From positions 491,160 to 555,159 of the forward strand of contig NZ_KB891987.1 in the NCBI RefSeq assembly GCF_000373625.1: a stretch of DNA of 64,000 nt, given 5' to 3'. A program made the position numbers and the translations under genes. The notes beneath the pieces are model-generated. The model was not told the origin of the DNA. It did not search any database and was given only the letters and a program-made list of their open reading frames with translations. The DNA is from Streptomyces sp. LaPpAH-108 (lineage in GTDB: Bacteria; Actinomycetota; Actinomycetes; Streptomycetales; Streptomycetaceae). This document shows, piece after piece, positions 1-9,908 of this stretch (its first letter is position 1; each line of letters starts with the position of its first letter).

Positions 1-1
1 C

Positions 2-319
<318 letters not shown>

Positions 320-347
320 GCGGCGGTGTCGCGGAGCTTCTGATTCC

Positions 348-367
348 CTGTCACACGCGTGTCACAG
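348..367. promoter_or_regulatory. Near-perfect 20-bp palindrome
   Basis: CTGTCACACGCGTGTCACAG matches its own reverse complement at 18 of 20 positions, with a perfect ACACGCGTGT core. It lies just after the ABC ATPase stop, about 150 bp before the subtilisin start. It could be an operator for the protease gene. No regulator can be assigned from the sequence. Confidence 0.35.
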
Positions 368-405
368 AGGGCCGCTCGGCCCCCTGAGCCCTCTTGAGCC
401 CCCTG

Positions 406-440
406 ACCACCCCCGGCATACTCCATGATCCGGGGGTGGT
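406..440. terminator. 11-bp perfect inverted repeat, probable terminator of the ABC operon
   Basis: ACCACCCCCGG (406-416) pairs perfectly with CCGGGGGTGGT (430-440) around a 13-nt loop. There is no T-tract, which is usual for Streptomyces terminators. A smaller GGGCCG/CGGCCC hairpin lies at 369-382. Both sit between the ABC gene and the subtilisin, so termination is the simplest role. An operator role is possible. Confidence 0.45.
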
Positions 441-516
441 GGAGCATACGTGCGAACAATCCCCCGGGCGGATGAATCACAGATGCGTCCGTCACTTCAT
501 CTCCAGGGGGAGAGTC

Positions 517-3500
517 TTGCGCAGACAAGTGAAGAACGCGGCGGCGGCCACGGTGGCCACCGCCGCGGCCGTCGCCCTCGCAGCGGGAATGACCAGCCCC
601 GCGTCGGCGAACCCCGTGCGGCCCGCGTCGTCGGCCGCACAGAACACGCCCGGCACCGCATCCGGCACCGGGCGCCACCACGTCACCCTGATCACCGGCG
701 ACCGCGTCGTCCTCGACGCCAAGGGCCGCGTCGTCGGGCTCGACCGGGCCAAGGGCCGCGCGCACATACCCGTCCAGGTCCGCAGGTCCGGCACGCACAC
801 GCTGGTCGTCCCGGCCGACGCGGCCCGGCTGCTGGCCTCCGGCACGCTCGACCAGCGGCTGTTCGACGTCACCGAGCTGAACAAGCCCGCCACCCGCGCG
901 GCCCAGCGCGACGGCCTCAAGGTCATCGTCGGCTACCGGGGCGCCGCGGGCACCGCGCGCGGCGACGTCCGTGACGCGGGCACCCTGCGCCGCAGCCTCG
1001 GCGCCCTCGACGCCGACGCCGTACGCACCCCGGCGGGGGACACCGCCGCCCTGTGGCACGCGGTCACCGACGGGGACCGGGCCGCCTCCGGCATCGCCCA
1101 CGTCTGGCTGGACGGCGTCCGCAAGGCCGCCCTCGACAAGTCCGTGCCGCAGATCGGCGCCCCCACCGCGTGGGCCGCCGGATACACCGGCAAGGGCGTC
1201 AAGGTCGCCGTGCTCGACACCGGCGTGGACGCGAGCCACCCGGACCTGAAGAACCAGGTGATCGCGGCCAAGAACTTCTCCGACGCCGCCACCGCCACCG
1301 ACCACTTCGGCCACGGCACCCACGTCGCCTCCATCGTCGCGGGCACCGGCGCCAAGTCGGGCGGCACGTACAAGGGCGTCGCGCCCGACGCCCGGCTCCT
1401 GAACGGCAAGGTGCTCGACGACGACGGCTTCGGCGACGACTCCGGCATCCTCGCGGGCATGGAGTGGGCCGCCAAGCAGGGCGCCGACGTCGTCAACCTG
1501 AGCCTCGGCGGCGAGGACAGCCCCGGCATCGACCCGCTCGAGGCCGAGGTGAACAAGCTCTCCAAGGAGAAGGGCATCCTGTTCGCCATCGCGGCGGGCA
1601 ACGAGGGCCCCCACTCCGTCGGTTCGCCCGGCAGCGCGGACGCCGCGCTCACCGTCGGCGCCGTGGACGGCAAGGACAAGCTGGCGGACTTCTCCTCCAC
1701 CGGCCCCCGCAACGGCGACGGCGCCATCAAGCCCGACCTCACCGCGCCGGGCGTCGACATCACCGCCGCCGCAGCCAAGGGCAGCGTCATCGACGACGAG
1801 GTCGGCGAGAACCCGCCGGGCTACCTGACCATCTCCGGCACCTCCATGGCCACCCCGCACGTCGCGGGCGCCGCCGCGATCCTCAAGCAGGAGCACCCCG
1901 ACTGGGGCTACACCGAGCTGAAGGGCGCGCTCACCGGCTCCACCAAGGGCGGCGACTACACGCCGTTCGAGCAGGGTTCGGGCCGCGTCCAGGTCGACAA
2001 GGCCATCGGGCAGTCCGTCATCGCCGACCCGGTCTCGGTCAGCTTCCCCGAGCAGCAGTGGCCGCACACCGACGACAAGCCGGTGACCCGGGAGCTGACC
2101 TACCGCAACCTCGGCGACCAGGACATCACGCTCGATCTCGCCACCACCGCCACCGGTCCCACCGGCAAGGCGGCCCCGGCCGGGTTCTTCACGCTCGCCG
2201 CCGACCACGTCACCGTCCCCGCGCACGGCAAGGCCGCCGTCGGCCTCACCGTCGACACCCGCCTCGGCGGCACCGCCGACGGCGCCTACTCCGCGTACGT
2301 CACGGCGACGGGCGGCGGCCAGAGCGTCCGCACCGCCGCCGCCGTCCAGCGCGAGGTCGAGTCGTACGACGTGACGCTGAAGTTCCTCGGCCGCGACGGC
2401 AAGGCGACGCCGGACTACGACGTGTCCCTCAACGCCCTCTCCGGGGCGGCCCAGGGCAGCATGATGATGCCGTACGACGCCTCCGGCACCACGAAGGTGC
2501 GGCTGCCCAAGGGCGCGTACGTGCTGGACAGTTCGATCGGCGCCGCCAAGGGCATGGACTGGATCGCCCAGCCGGACCTGACCGTCACCAAGAACACGAC
2601 GATCACCGTCGACGCGCGCACCGCCCGGCCGGTGGACATCACCGTGCCCGCCAAGGGCGCCAAGGAGGCGGGCGGCTACAGCGAGTACGACATGTCGCTC
2701 GGTGAGTACGGCTTCGGCGCCGGCTGGTTCGTCGACAGCTTCAAGGGCCTGCGCGTCGCCCACCTCGGCCCGAAGGCCCCGGCCGGCACGCTGACCCAGC
2801 AGTGGAGCGGCAGCTGGACCAAGGGCAAGACGGAGGAGTACGACACCACCACCGGCGGGCCCGTCTCCCGCCTCGCCACCGGCTACACCAAGCACTACAA
2901 GGCGAGCGAACTGACCACCGTCAAGGCCGGGCTGGGCGCGAGCGCCGCGCACAAGACCGGCGCCGTGAGCGCGGTGGGCTGGCTGCCGGACGTCTCCGGC
3001 GCCTCCTCCATCGCCGTCACGCAGAAGCTGCCCGGCACCCGCACCCTGCACCTGTCCGCCACCGGCGGGGTGAAGTGGGAGCTGGACTTCGAGCAGTACG
3101 GCGGCAAGGACGAGGACGGCTTCCCGGTCACCGAGGCGGGCTACGTCAACGACCCGCGCGGCTACAAGGCGGGCAAGACCTACAACGTGAAGCTCAACAC
3201 CGCCGTCTTCGCCCCGCGCGTCACCGACGTCTCCGGCGTCTTCCGCGAGGGCAACACCCTCTACGGCCGTCTCGCCCTCTTCGCGGACGGCGCGGGCGAC
3301 CTCGGCGGCTCGGCGATCAGCGGGGCGCGGACGACCCTGTACCGCAACGGCAGCAAGGTCGGCTCCAACGACGACCCGCTCTACGGCGACGGGCTCTTCA
3401 CGGTCCCCTCCGGCGACGCCGCCTACCTGCTGACCACCTCGGTCAAGCGCTCGGCCAAGGTCGCGGGGGCCACCTCGCGGGTCGACGCGTCCTGGACCTT

Positions 3501-3834
3501 CCGCTCGAAGAAGAAGTCCGCCGACCTCACCGTCCTGCCCGTCTCCACGATCCGCTTCGGCGCCTCGGTGGGCCTGGACGGCCGGGTCGCGGCGGGCAAG
3601 AAGGTCACCTTCCCGGTCACCGTGGAGGGCGCGGCGGCGGGCCGCAACCTCAAGTCCCTCACGGTGTACGTCTCCTACGACGGCACGACCTTCACGAAGG
3701 TCGCCGTGCACCAGGGGCGGATCACCGTGAAGAACCCGGCGAAGAACAAGACCGTCTCGTTCCGCGCCAAGATCAGTGACAAGAAGGGGAACACCGCGCG
3801 GATCACGGTGCACGATGCCTATCGGGGCAAGTGA
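517..3834 (+). CDS. Secreted S8 family serine peptidase (subtilisin-like)
   Basis: A predicted secreted endopeptidase of about 1105 aa. I chose TTG at 517 because an AGGGGG ribosome site lies 6 nt upstream and the start is followed at once by a signal peptide (RRQVKN, then an Ala-rich core ending near ASA); the frame stays open further upstream to 394. The catalytic triad is visible: Asp234 in AVLDTGVD, His266 in HGTHVAS and Ser443 in SGTSMATPHVAG, with the oxyanion Asn in AAGNEG. A prodomain of roughly 150-190 residues precedes the catalytic domain. About 620 C-terminal residues look like beta-rich accessory domains, giving a protein much longer than a minimal subtilisin. It appears monocistronic. 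Confidence 0.93.
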   Translation: MRRQVKNAAAATVATAAAVALAAGMTSPASANPVRPASSAAQNTPGTASGTGRHHVTLITGDRVVLDAKGRVVGLDRAKGRAHIPVQVRRSGTHTLVVPADAARLLASGTLDQRLFDVTELNKPATRAAQRDGLKVIVGYRGAAGTARGDVRDAGTLRRSLGALDADAVRTPAGDTAALWHAVTDGDRAASGIAHVWLDGVRKAALDKSVPQIGAPTAWAAGYTGKGVKVAVLDTGVDASHPDLKNQVIAAKNFSDAATATDHFGHGTHVASIVAGTGAKSGGTYKGVAPDARLLNGKVLDDDGFGDDSGILAGMEWAAKQGADVVNLSLGGEDSPGIDPLEAEVNKLSKEKGILFAIAAGNEGPHSVGSPGSADAALTVGAVDGKDKLADFSSTGPRNGDGAIKPDLTAPGVDITAAAAKGSVIDDEVGENPPGYLTISGTSMATPHVAGAAAILKQEHPDWGYTELKGALTGSTKGGDYTPFEQGSGRVQVDKAIGQSVIADPVSVSFPEQQWPHTDDKPVTRELTYRNLGDQDITLDLATTATGPTGKAAPAGFFTLAADHVTVPAHGKAAVGLTVDTRLGGTADGAYSAYVTATGGGQSVRTAAAVQREVESYDVTLKFLGRDGKATPDYDVSLNALSGAAQGSMMMPYDASGTTKVRLPKGAYVLDSSIGAAKGMDWIAQPDLTVTKNTTITVDARTARPVDITVPAKGAKEAGGYSEYDMSLGEYGFGAGWFVDSFKGLRVAHLGPKAPAGTLTQQWSGSWTKGKTEEYDTTTGGPVSRLATGYTKHYKASELTTVKAGLGASAAHKTGAVSAVGWLPDVSGASSIAVTQKLPGTRTLHLSATGGVKWELDFEQYGGKDEDGFPVTEAGYVNDPRGYKAGKTYNVKLNTAVFAPRVTDVSGVFREGNTLYGRLALFADGAGDLGGSAISGARTTLYRNGSKVGSNDDPLYGDGLFTVPSGDAAYLLTTSVKRSAKVAGATSRVDASWTFRSKKKSADLTVLPVSTIRFGASVGLDGRVAAGKKVTFPVTVEGAAAGRNLKSLTVYVSYDGTTFTKVAVHQGRITVKNPAKNKTVSFRAKISDKKGNTARITVHDAYRGK

Positions 3835-3859
3835 CCTGAGGATTTCGCGGGTTTGAGGA

Positions 3860-3889
3860 GCACCCGGGGCTGCGGCTCCGGGTGCTTTT
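3860..3889 (+). terminator. Rho-independent terminator
   Basis: GCACCCGGGGC and GCTCCGGGTGC form an 11-bp stem with one G-T pair around a TGCG loop, followed by TTTT. It lies 25 bp after the protease stop and just before the convergent regulator gene, so it may serve both strands. Confidence 0.8.
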
Positions 3890-3897
3890 CGCGTGTC

Positions 3898-4788
3898 CTA
3901 CAGCGTGGCGCGCGCCGCGTCCGTGCCCCAACTCGACAGCAGGCGCAGGGACTCGGCCGAGGGGGAGCCCGGTTCGGCGTGGTAGGTGACCAGGGAGAGG
4001 TCCGGGTCACCGGCGGCGCGGAAGCTCTCGAAGCTGAGGGCGAGCGCGCCGACCAGCGGGTGGTGCAGCTGCTTGAGGCCGTGGCACTGTTCCTTGACGT
4101 CGTGGGTGGCCCAGAGCCTGCGGAACTCCTCGCTCTTCACCGACAGTTCGCCCACCAGCGCCGACAGCCGGGGATCGTCGGGGAAGCGGCCCGCGTCCAT
4201 GCGCAGCGTGGACACGACGTCGATCGCCTTCTGCTCCCAGTTCACGAACAGCTCGCGGTAGGGCGGGTGCAGGAACACCAGGCGGGCCCAGGTGCGGTCC
4301 GCGGGGGACAGCCGGGACCAGTCGCCGAAGAGGGCCGCCGCCATCCGGTTCCAGGCAAGGATCTCCGAGCGGCGCCCCACGATGTACGCGGGCACCGAGT
4401 CCATCGTGTCAAGGAGCTCGCGCAGCGCGGGCCGTACCTGCGGCTGCCGGGCCGCCGGGCGCTTCTTGTGCGCCTTCGGCCGGGCCAGGTGGATCAGATG
4501 GGCGTGCTCGGCGTCGGTCAGCCGCAGCGCGCGGGCGATGGAGTCCAGCACCTCCGCCGAGACGTTGCGTCCGTTGCCCTGTTCCAGGCGGGTGTAGTAC
4601 GCCACCGAGACCCCGGCCAGCTGGGCCAGCTCCTCGCGGCGCAGTCCCGGCACCCGGCGCTGCCTGCCGAAGCCGGACAGGCCCACGTCGTCCGGCTTCA
4701 GCCGGGCCCGCCTGCTGCGCAGGAACTCGCTCAGCTCGGCCCGCCGGTCCAGGGCCCGGCCGCCGCCCGCCTCCGGCTGTTCGTCCAT
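3898..4788 (-). CDS. Helix-turn-helix transcriptional regulator with C-terminal ligand domain (MmyB-like)
   Basis: A 296-aa XRE-type DNA-binding protein. The N-terminal HTH carries the usual [13 protein letters not shown]...YTRLEQG core (about residues 35-75), and the rest fits the MmyB-like ligand-binding region common in actinobacterial regulators. The start is the ATG at 4788 (MDEQPE); the frame stays open upstream but runs antisense through the alcohol dehydrogenase. It is divergent from that dehydrogenase across 186 bp. This pairing is common in Streptomyces and suggests local control of the enzyme gene. The effector is unknown. Confidence 0.88.
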   Translation of the reverse strand: MDEQPEAGGGRALDRRAELSEFLRSRRARLKPDDVGLSGFGRQRRVPGLRREELAQLAGVSVAYYTRLEQGNGRNVSAEVLDSIARALRLTDAEHAHLIHLARPKAHKKRPAARQPQVRPALRELLDTMDSVPAYIVGRRSEILAWNRMAAALFGDWSRLSPADRTWARLVFLHPPYRELFVNWEQKAIDVVSTLRMDAGRFPDDPRLSALVGELSVKSEEFRRLWATHDVKEQCHGLKQLHHPLVGALALSFESFRAAGDPDLSLVTYHAEPGSPSAESLRLLSSWGTDAARATL

Positions 4789-4974
4789 GGAGCCAGTATC
4801 GGTGTTCGCGTCTGTGCGGGGGACCAGGAGCCTGACCTTGCCGGTGGTAGGCACGGCGGTCGTACGCAAAGGGGAGGACTGGGCGGGTGCGGGCGGACGG
4901 AGGCAGGCTGGAAGAGTGCCCGGACCGGACCCCGGCCGGGCCGGTACGACCACCCCCACCAGGAGAGTCCCGGC

Positions 4975-6018
4975 ATGACCACTGTTGCCGCGTACGCCGC
5001 ACCCGCCGCCAAGGCCCCGCTGGAGCGGACCACCATCGAGCGACGGCCGGTCGGCGATCACGACGTACTGATCGACATCCAGTTCACCGGCATCTGCCAC
5101 TCCGACATCCACCAGGCCCGTGACGGCTGGCGCGAGGGCATCTTCCCGATGGTCCCCGGCCACGAGATCGCGGGCGTGGTCAGGGAGGTCGGCCCGGAGG
5201 TGACGACATTCGCGGTCGGCGACCGGGTCGGGGTCGGCTGCATGGTCGACTCCTGCCGCGTGTGCGAGAACTGCGTGGCGGGCCTTGAGCAGTACTGCAC
5301 CGGCGGCGGGCCCGTCTGGACGTACAACGCCGTCGACAAGGACGGCGAGCCCACCTACGGCGGTTACTCCCAGAACATCGTCGTGAACGAGGACTTCGTG
5401 GTCCGCGTCCCCGACGGGCTGTCGCTCGACGTGGCCGCGCCGCTGCTGTGCGCGGGCATCACCACGTACTCGCCGCTGCGGCACTGGGGCGCGGGACCGG
5501 GCAAGAAGGTCGCGATCGTGGGCCTGGGCGGGCTCGGCCATGTCGCCGTCAAGATCGCCCACGCGCTGGGCGCCGAGGTCACCGTCCTCTCGCAGTCCCT
5601 GCGCAAACAGGACGACGGCCTTCGCCTCGGCGCCGACCACTACTACGCCACCGGTGACCCCAAGACCTTCGAGGAACTGGCCGGCACCTTCGACCTGATC
5701 CTCAACACGGTCTCCGCGCCGCTGGACTTCGCCGCCTACGCCTCCCTGCTGCGCACCGACGGCACCCTCGTCAACGTCGGCCTCCCCGAGGAGCCCGTCC
5801 AGATCACCCTCCAGTCCCTCTTCGGCCACCGCCGCAGCCTCTCCAGCTCCGGCATCGGCGGCATCGCCGAAACCCAGGAAATGCTCGACTTCTGCGCCGC
5901 GCACGGCATCGGCGCGGAGATCGAACTCATCGCCGCGGAGGAGATCAACGACGCCTACGAACGCGTCCTCGCCAGCGACGTCCGCTACCGCTTCGTGATC
6001 GACACGGCGACGATCTGA
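4975..6018 (+). CDS. Zinc-dependent NAD(P)-linked alcohol dehydrogenase (cinnamyl-alcohol dehydrogenase family)
   Basis: A 347-aa medium-chain dehydrogenase that should interconvert alcohols and aldehydes with NAD(P)H. Visible features are the catalytic zinc motif GICHSD, the GHE motif in [11 protein letters not shown], the structural-zinc Cys cluster around CRVCENC...QYC, and the Rossmann turn [20 protein letters not shown] lies 7 nt before the ATG. The protein resembles the YahK/CAD group of broad aldehyde reductases. The divergent HTH regulator probably controls it. The physiological substrate cannot be inferred. Confidence 0.9.
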   Translation: MTTVAAYAAPAAKAPLERTTIERRPVGDHDVLIDIQFTGICHSDIHQARDGWREGIFPMVPGHEIAGVVREVGPEVTTFAVGDRVGVGCMVDSCRVCENCVAGLEQYCTGGGPVWTYNAVDKDGEPTYGGYSQNIVVNEDFVVRVPDGLSLDVAAPLLCAGITTYSPLRHWGAGPGKKVAIVGLGGLGHVAVKIAHALGAEVTVLSQSLRKQDDGLRLGADHYYATGDPKTFEELAGTFDLILNTVSAPLDFAAYASLLRTDGTLVNVGLPEEPVQITLQSLFGHRRSLSSSGIGGIAETQEMLDFCAAHGIGAEIELIAAEEINDAYERVLASDVRYRFVIDTATI

Positions 6019-6040
6019 CGGGCCCGGCCCCGGCCCGCCC

Positions 6041-6481
6041 TCACCCGAGAGGCACCAGGCCGGGGCCGACCCCCATCGCGGCGATGTCCTCCCGCACCCC
6101 GTCCACGAACCCCCGCACCGCTCTCACCAGCACGTCCCACTCCACCGGCGCGCTCCACACCCCCGGGTCGTACACACCCCCGACCCGCCACCCGTCGTCC
6201 CCGTGCACGATCCGCACCGCCCCGACCTCGTCGTACGACATCGAGTCGAACGCGAAGTCCCCGCACGCTTCCTCACCCGCCCGCAGCCAGAACACCAGCT
6301 CCCGAGCCAGCTCGGCCACCGGAAACAGCCCCTCCTCCATCACGACCCGCTCCCCGTCCAGCACGACGAAGTCGGCCTCCAGATCGACCAGCAGGACGTA
6401 CGCGGGCGCGGTCCGGAGGGTGAGCCCCCGCCGGGGCAGATCCCGCGCCCCCAGGCCCCGGTAGGCGAACCCGACGGTCAT
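6041..6481 (-). CDS. Hypothetical protein
   Basis: 146 aa starting MTVGFAYRGLG, chosen because GGGGAGGGGT sits directly upstream of this ATG. The protein is soluble, acidic, mixed alpha/beta and Trp/Val-rich, with no signal peptide or membrane segment. I see no catalytic motif. It is convergent with the alcohol dehydrogenase, 22 bp apart, and not obviously in an operon. Such short proteins are common in Streptomyces. No function is assigned. Confidence 0.7.
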   Translation of the reverse strand: MTVGFAYRGLGARDLPRRGLTLRTAPAYVLLVDLEADFVVLDGERVVMEEGLFPVAELARELVFWLRAGEEACGDFAFDSMSYDEVGAVRIVHGDDGWRVGGVYDPGVWSAPVEWDVLVRAVRGFVDGVREDIAAMGVGPGLVPLG

Positions 6482-6598
6482 ACCCCTCCCCACCCCACTC
6501 CTGCCGACGGTCGGCAACGAACCGCAGAGCGTAGCAGCGGGGGCAGGGTCGGCCCGGCGCGGAACGTACGCACCTGACGAGCCTGTACCGCGCCCTCA

Positions 6599-7837
6599 TC
6601 ATTTCCAGCCGCTGAGAGCACGCTCCGCGTTGTCGACCAACTCCTTGTAAGTCATCACGTCAACACGGTTGATGTGAGTGTTGAGGGTGCGCAAGACGTC
6701 GTTGATGTCCTCTTCGGCCACGTCCGGCTGCAGAGACGGATGTCCGATCAGAACGAGAGCGCTTGCCCGCCGGGTCTCGATGCCCAGGTCCTTCTTGATC
6801 CGGATCCGGTGTTCGTCCAGGCCCACCAGGTAGTTCACCGCTTGGTTCACCGCATCGTGCACTTCGGCCGTCGGCACCCAGCGTCCTCGGTGCCTCTTGA
6901 CGAGGGAGCCGTGCAGACTCATGGAGCGTTTCAACTCGACGACGTGAAGCGCGCCGTCTCCACGTATGAGGGGGATGTCGACCTCGTCGCCCGGAACGAG
7001 CCTGCGTTGCAGCGCCTGACTCGCGAACTGTCCGCCGAAGATCCAGTGCTGTCCGTCCAGCGCCCGTTGCAGGTCGTGTTCGCTCGCCCCCGGATCCTGC
7101 ACCACTTTGCGCAGCGCCTTGAGATCTTGTCGGCGCCGGTGGACCTCTGCCGCTCGAAACAGCAGCTGTCCGTCCTGGTCCGTTGCCAGAACCGCCAGGG
7201 AGTCGGGAGACATCACAATTCGGCGGGCTGCTTGCTCCGGGTCCTCGATGTCGATCCGCTCACGGAAGACCTGCTCAAGCCACGCGGCCATCTCGGCAGT
7301 CCCGCGAAGGATCCGGTACCGGCCCGTGCGCTCGTGCGGCTGTTGCATGTACCGCGCGTCTCGGCCCAGCGCTTCGACATATGCCAGCACCTCGTCGACT
7401 TGAGCCTCAGGACGCTGATCAAGGTAGTCGGTACAGATCTGCACGAAGGATTGCAGAATCGTGGAAAACATCCGTGCCAGATGGTCCTGATGCAGGCTCG
7501 GCGGCTCACTCAAGCGCCGAAATCGCCGGTACCGCTCCTCGAAGTCAGGTCGAAGAATGCGTCCTTCGGCGTAGTCCAGAGAGTCTTGTACCAGCCGCAC
7601 GACCTCCCACTCGTCCGCCGCTGCCGCTGCCGAGCGCAGTTTCGCGAGCAACGTGATGAGTGTTTTGCCCCCAAGGCGGTTGCGGCCTCGGCCGCCCTTC
7701 ATGTGCGCGAAGACTGCTCCAAGTGCTTCTTTCACACACAGATCTTGGGCCCGTTCGCCGACGTGCCCCAGCTGTAGTTCCAGCGCAAAGTCAGACCTGA
7801 CATCCACAGGGCTGATTGTGATGCCAGGCACTGACAA
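6599..7837 (-). CDS. Shedu-type anti-phage nuclease (SduA / DUF4263 C-terminal domain)
   Basis: 412 aa. The C-terminal ~165 residues carry a PD-(D/E)XK core of the SduA type: Glu253 in SEHDLQRAL with the conserved HWIFGG, Asp287 in DEVDIPLI, Glu301-x-Lys303 in VVELKRS, and Gln332 in AVNQAVNYL. Shedu is a single-gene defence system in which the N-terminal part senses infection; here residues 1-230 are helical and unrecognised. The TTG at 7837 has no clear ribosome site; GTG at 7831 is an alternative. Codons such as TTT, CTA, GAT and CCT are far more frequent than in the neighbours, which suggests recent acquisition. No partner gene is present. Confidence 0.85.
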   Translation of the reverse strand: MSVPGITISPVDVRSDFALELQLGHVGERAQDLCVKEALGAVFAHMKGGRGRNRLGGKTLITLLAKLRSAAAAADEWEVVRLVQDSLDYAEGRILRPDFEERYRRFRRLSEPPSLHQDHLARMFSTILQSFVQICTDYLDQRPEAQVDEVLAYVEALGRDARYMQQPHERTGRYRILRGTAEMAAWLEQVFRERIDIEDPEQAARRIVMSPDSLAVLATDQDGQLLFRAAEVHRRRQDLKALRKVVQDPGASEHDLQRALDGQHWIFGGQFASQALQRRLVPGDEVDIPLIRGDGALHVVELKRSMSLHGSLVKRHRGRWVPTAEVHDAVNQAVNYLVGLDEHRIRIKKDLGIETRRASALVLIGHPSLQPDVAEEDINDVLRTLNTHINRVDVMTYKELVDNAERALSGWK

Positions 7838-7841
7838 CGGG

Positions 7842-7855
7842 CGGAGCTTGCTCCG
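7842..7855. terminator. Short hairpin between msrA and the Shedu gene
   Basis: CGGAGC-TT-GCTCCG forms a perfect 6-bp stem immediately after the msrA stop. It occupies the leader of the Shedu gene, so it may end msrA transcription or mask Shedu translation initiation. It is short, so this is tentative. Confidence 0.35.
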
Positions 7856-8521
7856 TCAGCCCTCTGCCGGGGCTACGCCGATCGGGCAGGAGACGCCTGT
7901 GCCGCCGATGCCGCAGTAGCCTGCCGGGTTCTTGTCGAGGTACTGCTGGTGGTAGGGCTCGGCGGGGTAGAAGGGGCGGCCTTCGGCGGGGAGGATTTCT
8001 GTGGTGATCGTGCCGAGGCCGGAGGCGGTGAGGACCTTCTGGTAGGCCTCGCGGGACGCCTCGGCGGCGGCTGCCTGGGCGGGGGAGTGGGTGTAGATGG
8101 CGGAGCGGTACTGGGTGCCGACGTCGTTGCCCTGGCGGAAGCCCTGGGTGGGGTCGTGGGACTCCCAGAAGGTCTTCAGGAGGCGGTCGTAGGAGATCAC
8201 CGCGGGGTCGTAGACCACGCGGACGGCCTCCGTGTGGCCGGTCAGGCCCGAGCAGACCTCTTCGTAGGTCGGGTTGTCGGTGTAGCCGCCCTCGTAGCCC
8301 ACCAGCGTGGTGTAGACACCCGCCGGGAGCTGCCAGAACTTGCGCTCCGCGCCCCAGAAGCAGCCGAGGCCGAAGTCCGCGACCTCCAGGCCCTCGGGGT
8401 AGGGGCCGAGCAGCGGGGTGCCCAGGACGGTGTGGCGGTCGGGGACCTCGAAGGCGGGCGCGGTGCGGCCAGCCAGCGCCTGCTCAGGGGTGGGCAGCTG
8501 TGGTGTGCGGCCGAAGAGCAT
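7856..8521 (-). CDS. msrA: Peptide-methionine (S)-S-oxide reductase MsrA
   Basis: 221 aa. It reduces methionine-S-sulfoxide in proteins using thiol donors. The catalytic Cys54 lies in the family motif GLGCFWGAE, and the resolving cysteines are in the C-terminal GYCGIGG...[26 protein letters not shown] and the HDPTQ/QYRSAIY segments are typical. The start is ATG 8521 with AGGGAGA upstream. It appears to be a single-gene unit; the Shedu gene starts 18 bp beyond its stop on the same strand. Confidence 0.96.
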   Translation of the reverse strand: MLFGRTPQLPTPEQALAGRTAPAFEVPDRHTVLGTPLLGPYPEGLEVADFGLGCFWGAERKFWQLPAGVYTTLVGYEGGYTDNPTYEEVCSGLTGHTEAVRVVYDPAVISYDRLLKTFWESHDPTQGFRQGNDVGTQYRSAIYTHSPAQAAAAEASREAYQKVLTASGLGTITTEILPAEGRPFYPAEPYHQQYLDKNPAGYCGIGGTGVSCPIGVAPAEG

Positions 8522-8642
8522 GGGGTCTCGTCTCCCTGTGGGTGGTTCGGGGGTGGCATAGGGGCCACCGGTTAGTGCAACGGCCCTGGACTCCCGCACA
8601 TTCCGGCCACGGAACCGCCGAGCCCGCAGCCCCAGAACCGTT

Positions 8643-8680
8643 GAGCCTTCGGCCCTGGCCCGTCGAGCCTTCGGCCCTGG
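8643..8680. repeat. Two 16-bp direct repeats, 22-bp period
   Basis: GAGCCTTCGGCCCTGG occurs exactly at 8643-8658 and 8665-8680, in the 204-bp gap upstream of msrA. A looser copy seems to precede them. Nothing else is recognisable in this gap. It may be a local slippage repeat. Confidence 0.6.
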
Positions 8681-8725
8681 GGCCCGTCCCGCCTCCTGCT
8701 CCGGACCCGTCATGCCCCGGACCCC

Positions 8726-9841
8726 TCACGCCTCCGCCCCCACCCCCTCCGCCGCCCTCGCCGTCGCGTTCCGGAAGGCGCAGTACTCCGCCGCCGGGTT
8801 CACCCGGTAGCGCCACGGCAGGGCCTCCACGTACCCGTCCACCAGGCGGAACTGTTCCAGCGCCTCCTGGTCGCGGCCCTGGAGGCGGAGGAAGTAGGCG
8901 AGGAGGTGGCGGACCTCGGGCAGGCGGGGGTGGGACGGGTCGGCGGCGGCGACGTCCGCGAGGACCGCGTCCACGCGGGCGAACATCTCCGGGGTGTTCT
9001 CGGCCGCCGTGTCGTCCGACTCGTCGTGTTCCAGGTGCGCGATCAGCGGCAGGACCGACAGCAGGCTGCCCGCCGGGGCCGAGGCCGCCGCCCGCTCGGC
9101 GAAGCCCGCCGCCAGGCGCTCGGAGCCGCGCCACTTCGCGCACCAGTACTGGAGCGCCGAGAAGTGCGCCTCGTAGTGGTGCGGCGCGCGCTCGGTGAGC
9201 CGGGCCCACAGGGCATCCATCTCGGCGTTCGGACGGCCGAGGCCGAGCGCGATCCAGATCTCCTTGACGTACGGCGTCGGGTCGTCCGGGTTCAGCGCGG
9301 ACGCGCGCGCCACGTCCTTGGTGGCGCCCTTCAGCGTCCGGTGGAAGCCCTCGAACTGCTCCCGCGTGGTGGACCCGGCCCGCTTCGCACCCCGCAGCTT
9401 CCAGGCCAGCGTCACCGTGGAACTCGCCCGGACCACCGCCGCGTCCGGGTCGTCGGGACGCGCGTCCTCCCAGCTCAGCAGCCACTCGTCGGCCTCGGCC
9501 GCCTTGTCCCCGAGCAGCGCCGTGAACGCCGAGCGCCGCTCCCAGTCCCGGCCGATGCCGCGCAGCACCTGCGCGGCGGGCTGCCACTCGCCCCGGCCGA
9601 CCGAGGCGAGCGCGGCGGTCCACTCGGCGGGCAGCGGGGCGGCGAGTGCGGTGTTCTGCCGCTCGACGGGCAGCAGCCCCAGCCGCTCGGCCACCGCCGC
9701 CGCCTCGGCGGCCTCGTCGTCGGCAAGTGCGGCATCGGTGTCCGTGGAGAAGAACTCCTTCAGGAACACCCAGGCCAGCCACCCCCCGAGCAGCACGAGG
9801 GGGGTGGCCAGGACGGCCAGGATCCAGAGCAGGACGGTCAT
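8726..9841 (-). CDS. Membrane-anchored helical-repeat protein, paralog A
   Basis: 371 aa from the ATG at 9841; an upstream GTG at 9862 is possible. An N-terminal membrane helix (VLLWILAVLATPLVLLGGWL) is followed by a long soluble, helix-rich region without enzyme motifs. Blocks such as RAPHHYEAHFSAL, YWCAKWRGSE, GSLLSVLPLIAHLEH and VDGYVEALPWR recur in the gene at 11762-12877. The two paralogs have exactly the same length from the chosen starts and sit either side of the M48 peptidase gene, which suggests a shared membrane function. TPR-like adaptors are plausible. Confidence 0.75.
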   Translation of the reverse strand: MTVLLWILAVLATPLVLLGGWLAWVFLKEFFSTDTDAALADDEAAEAAAVAERLGLLPVERQNTALAAPLPAEWTAALASVGRGEWQPAAQVLRGIGRDWERRSAFTALLGDKAAEADEWLLSWEDARPDDPDAAVVRASSTVTLAWKLRGAKRAGSTTREQFEGFHRTLKGATKDVARASALNPDDPTPYVKEIWIALGLGRPNAEMDALWARLTERAPHHYEAHFSALQYWCAKWRGSERLAAGFAERAAASAPAGSLLSVLPLIAHLEHDESDDTAAENTPEMFARVDAVLADVAAADPSHPRLPEVRHLLAYFLRLQGRDQEALEQFRLVDGYVEALPWRYRVNPAAEYCAFRNATARAAEGVGAEA

Positions 9842-9908
9842 CGGGAGATGGGTTCCGTTCACGTGGGAAGAGTCGAAGGAGGGAGCGGTGCCGCGAAGCG
9901 CCCCGGGC

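Noticed and set aside
4789..5904. Upstream extension of the HTH regulator frame on the minus strand
   Set aside because: It overlaps the alcohol dehydrogenase gene completely and has no homology-like sequence; the regulator starts normally at MDEQPE.
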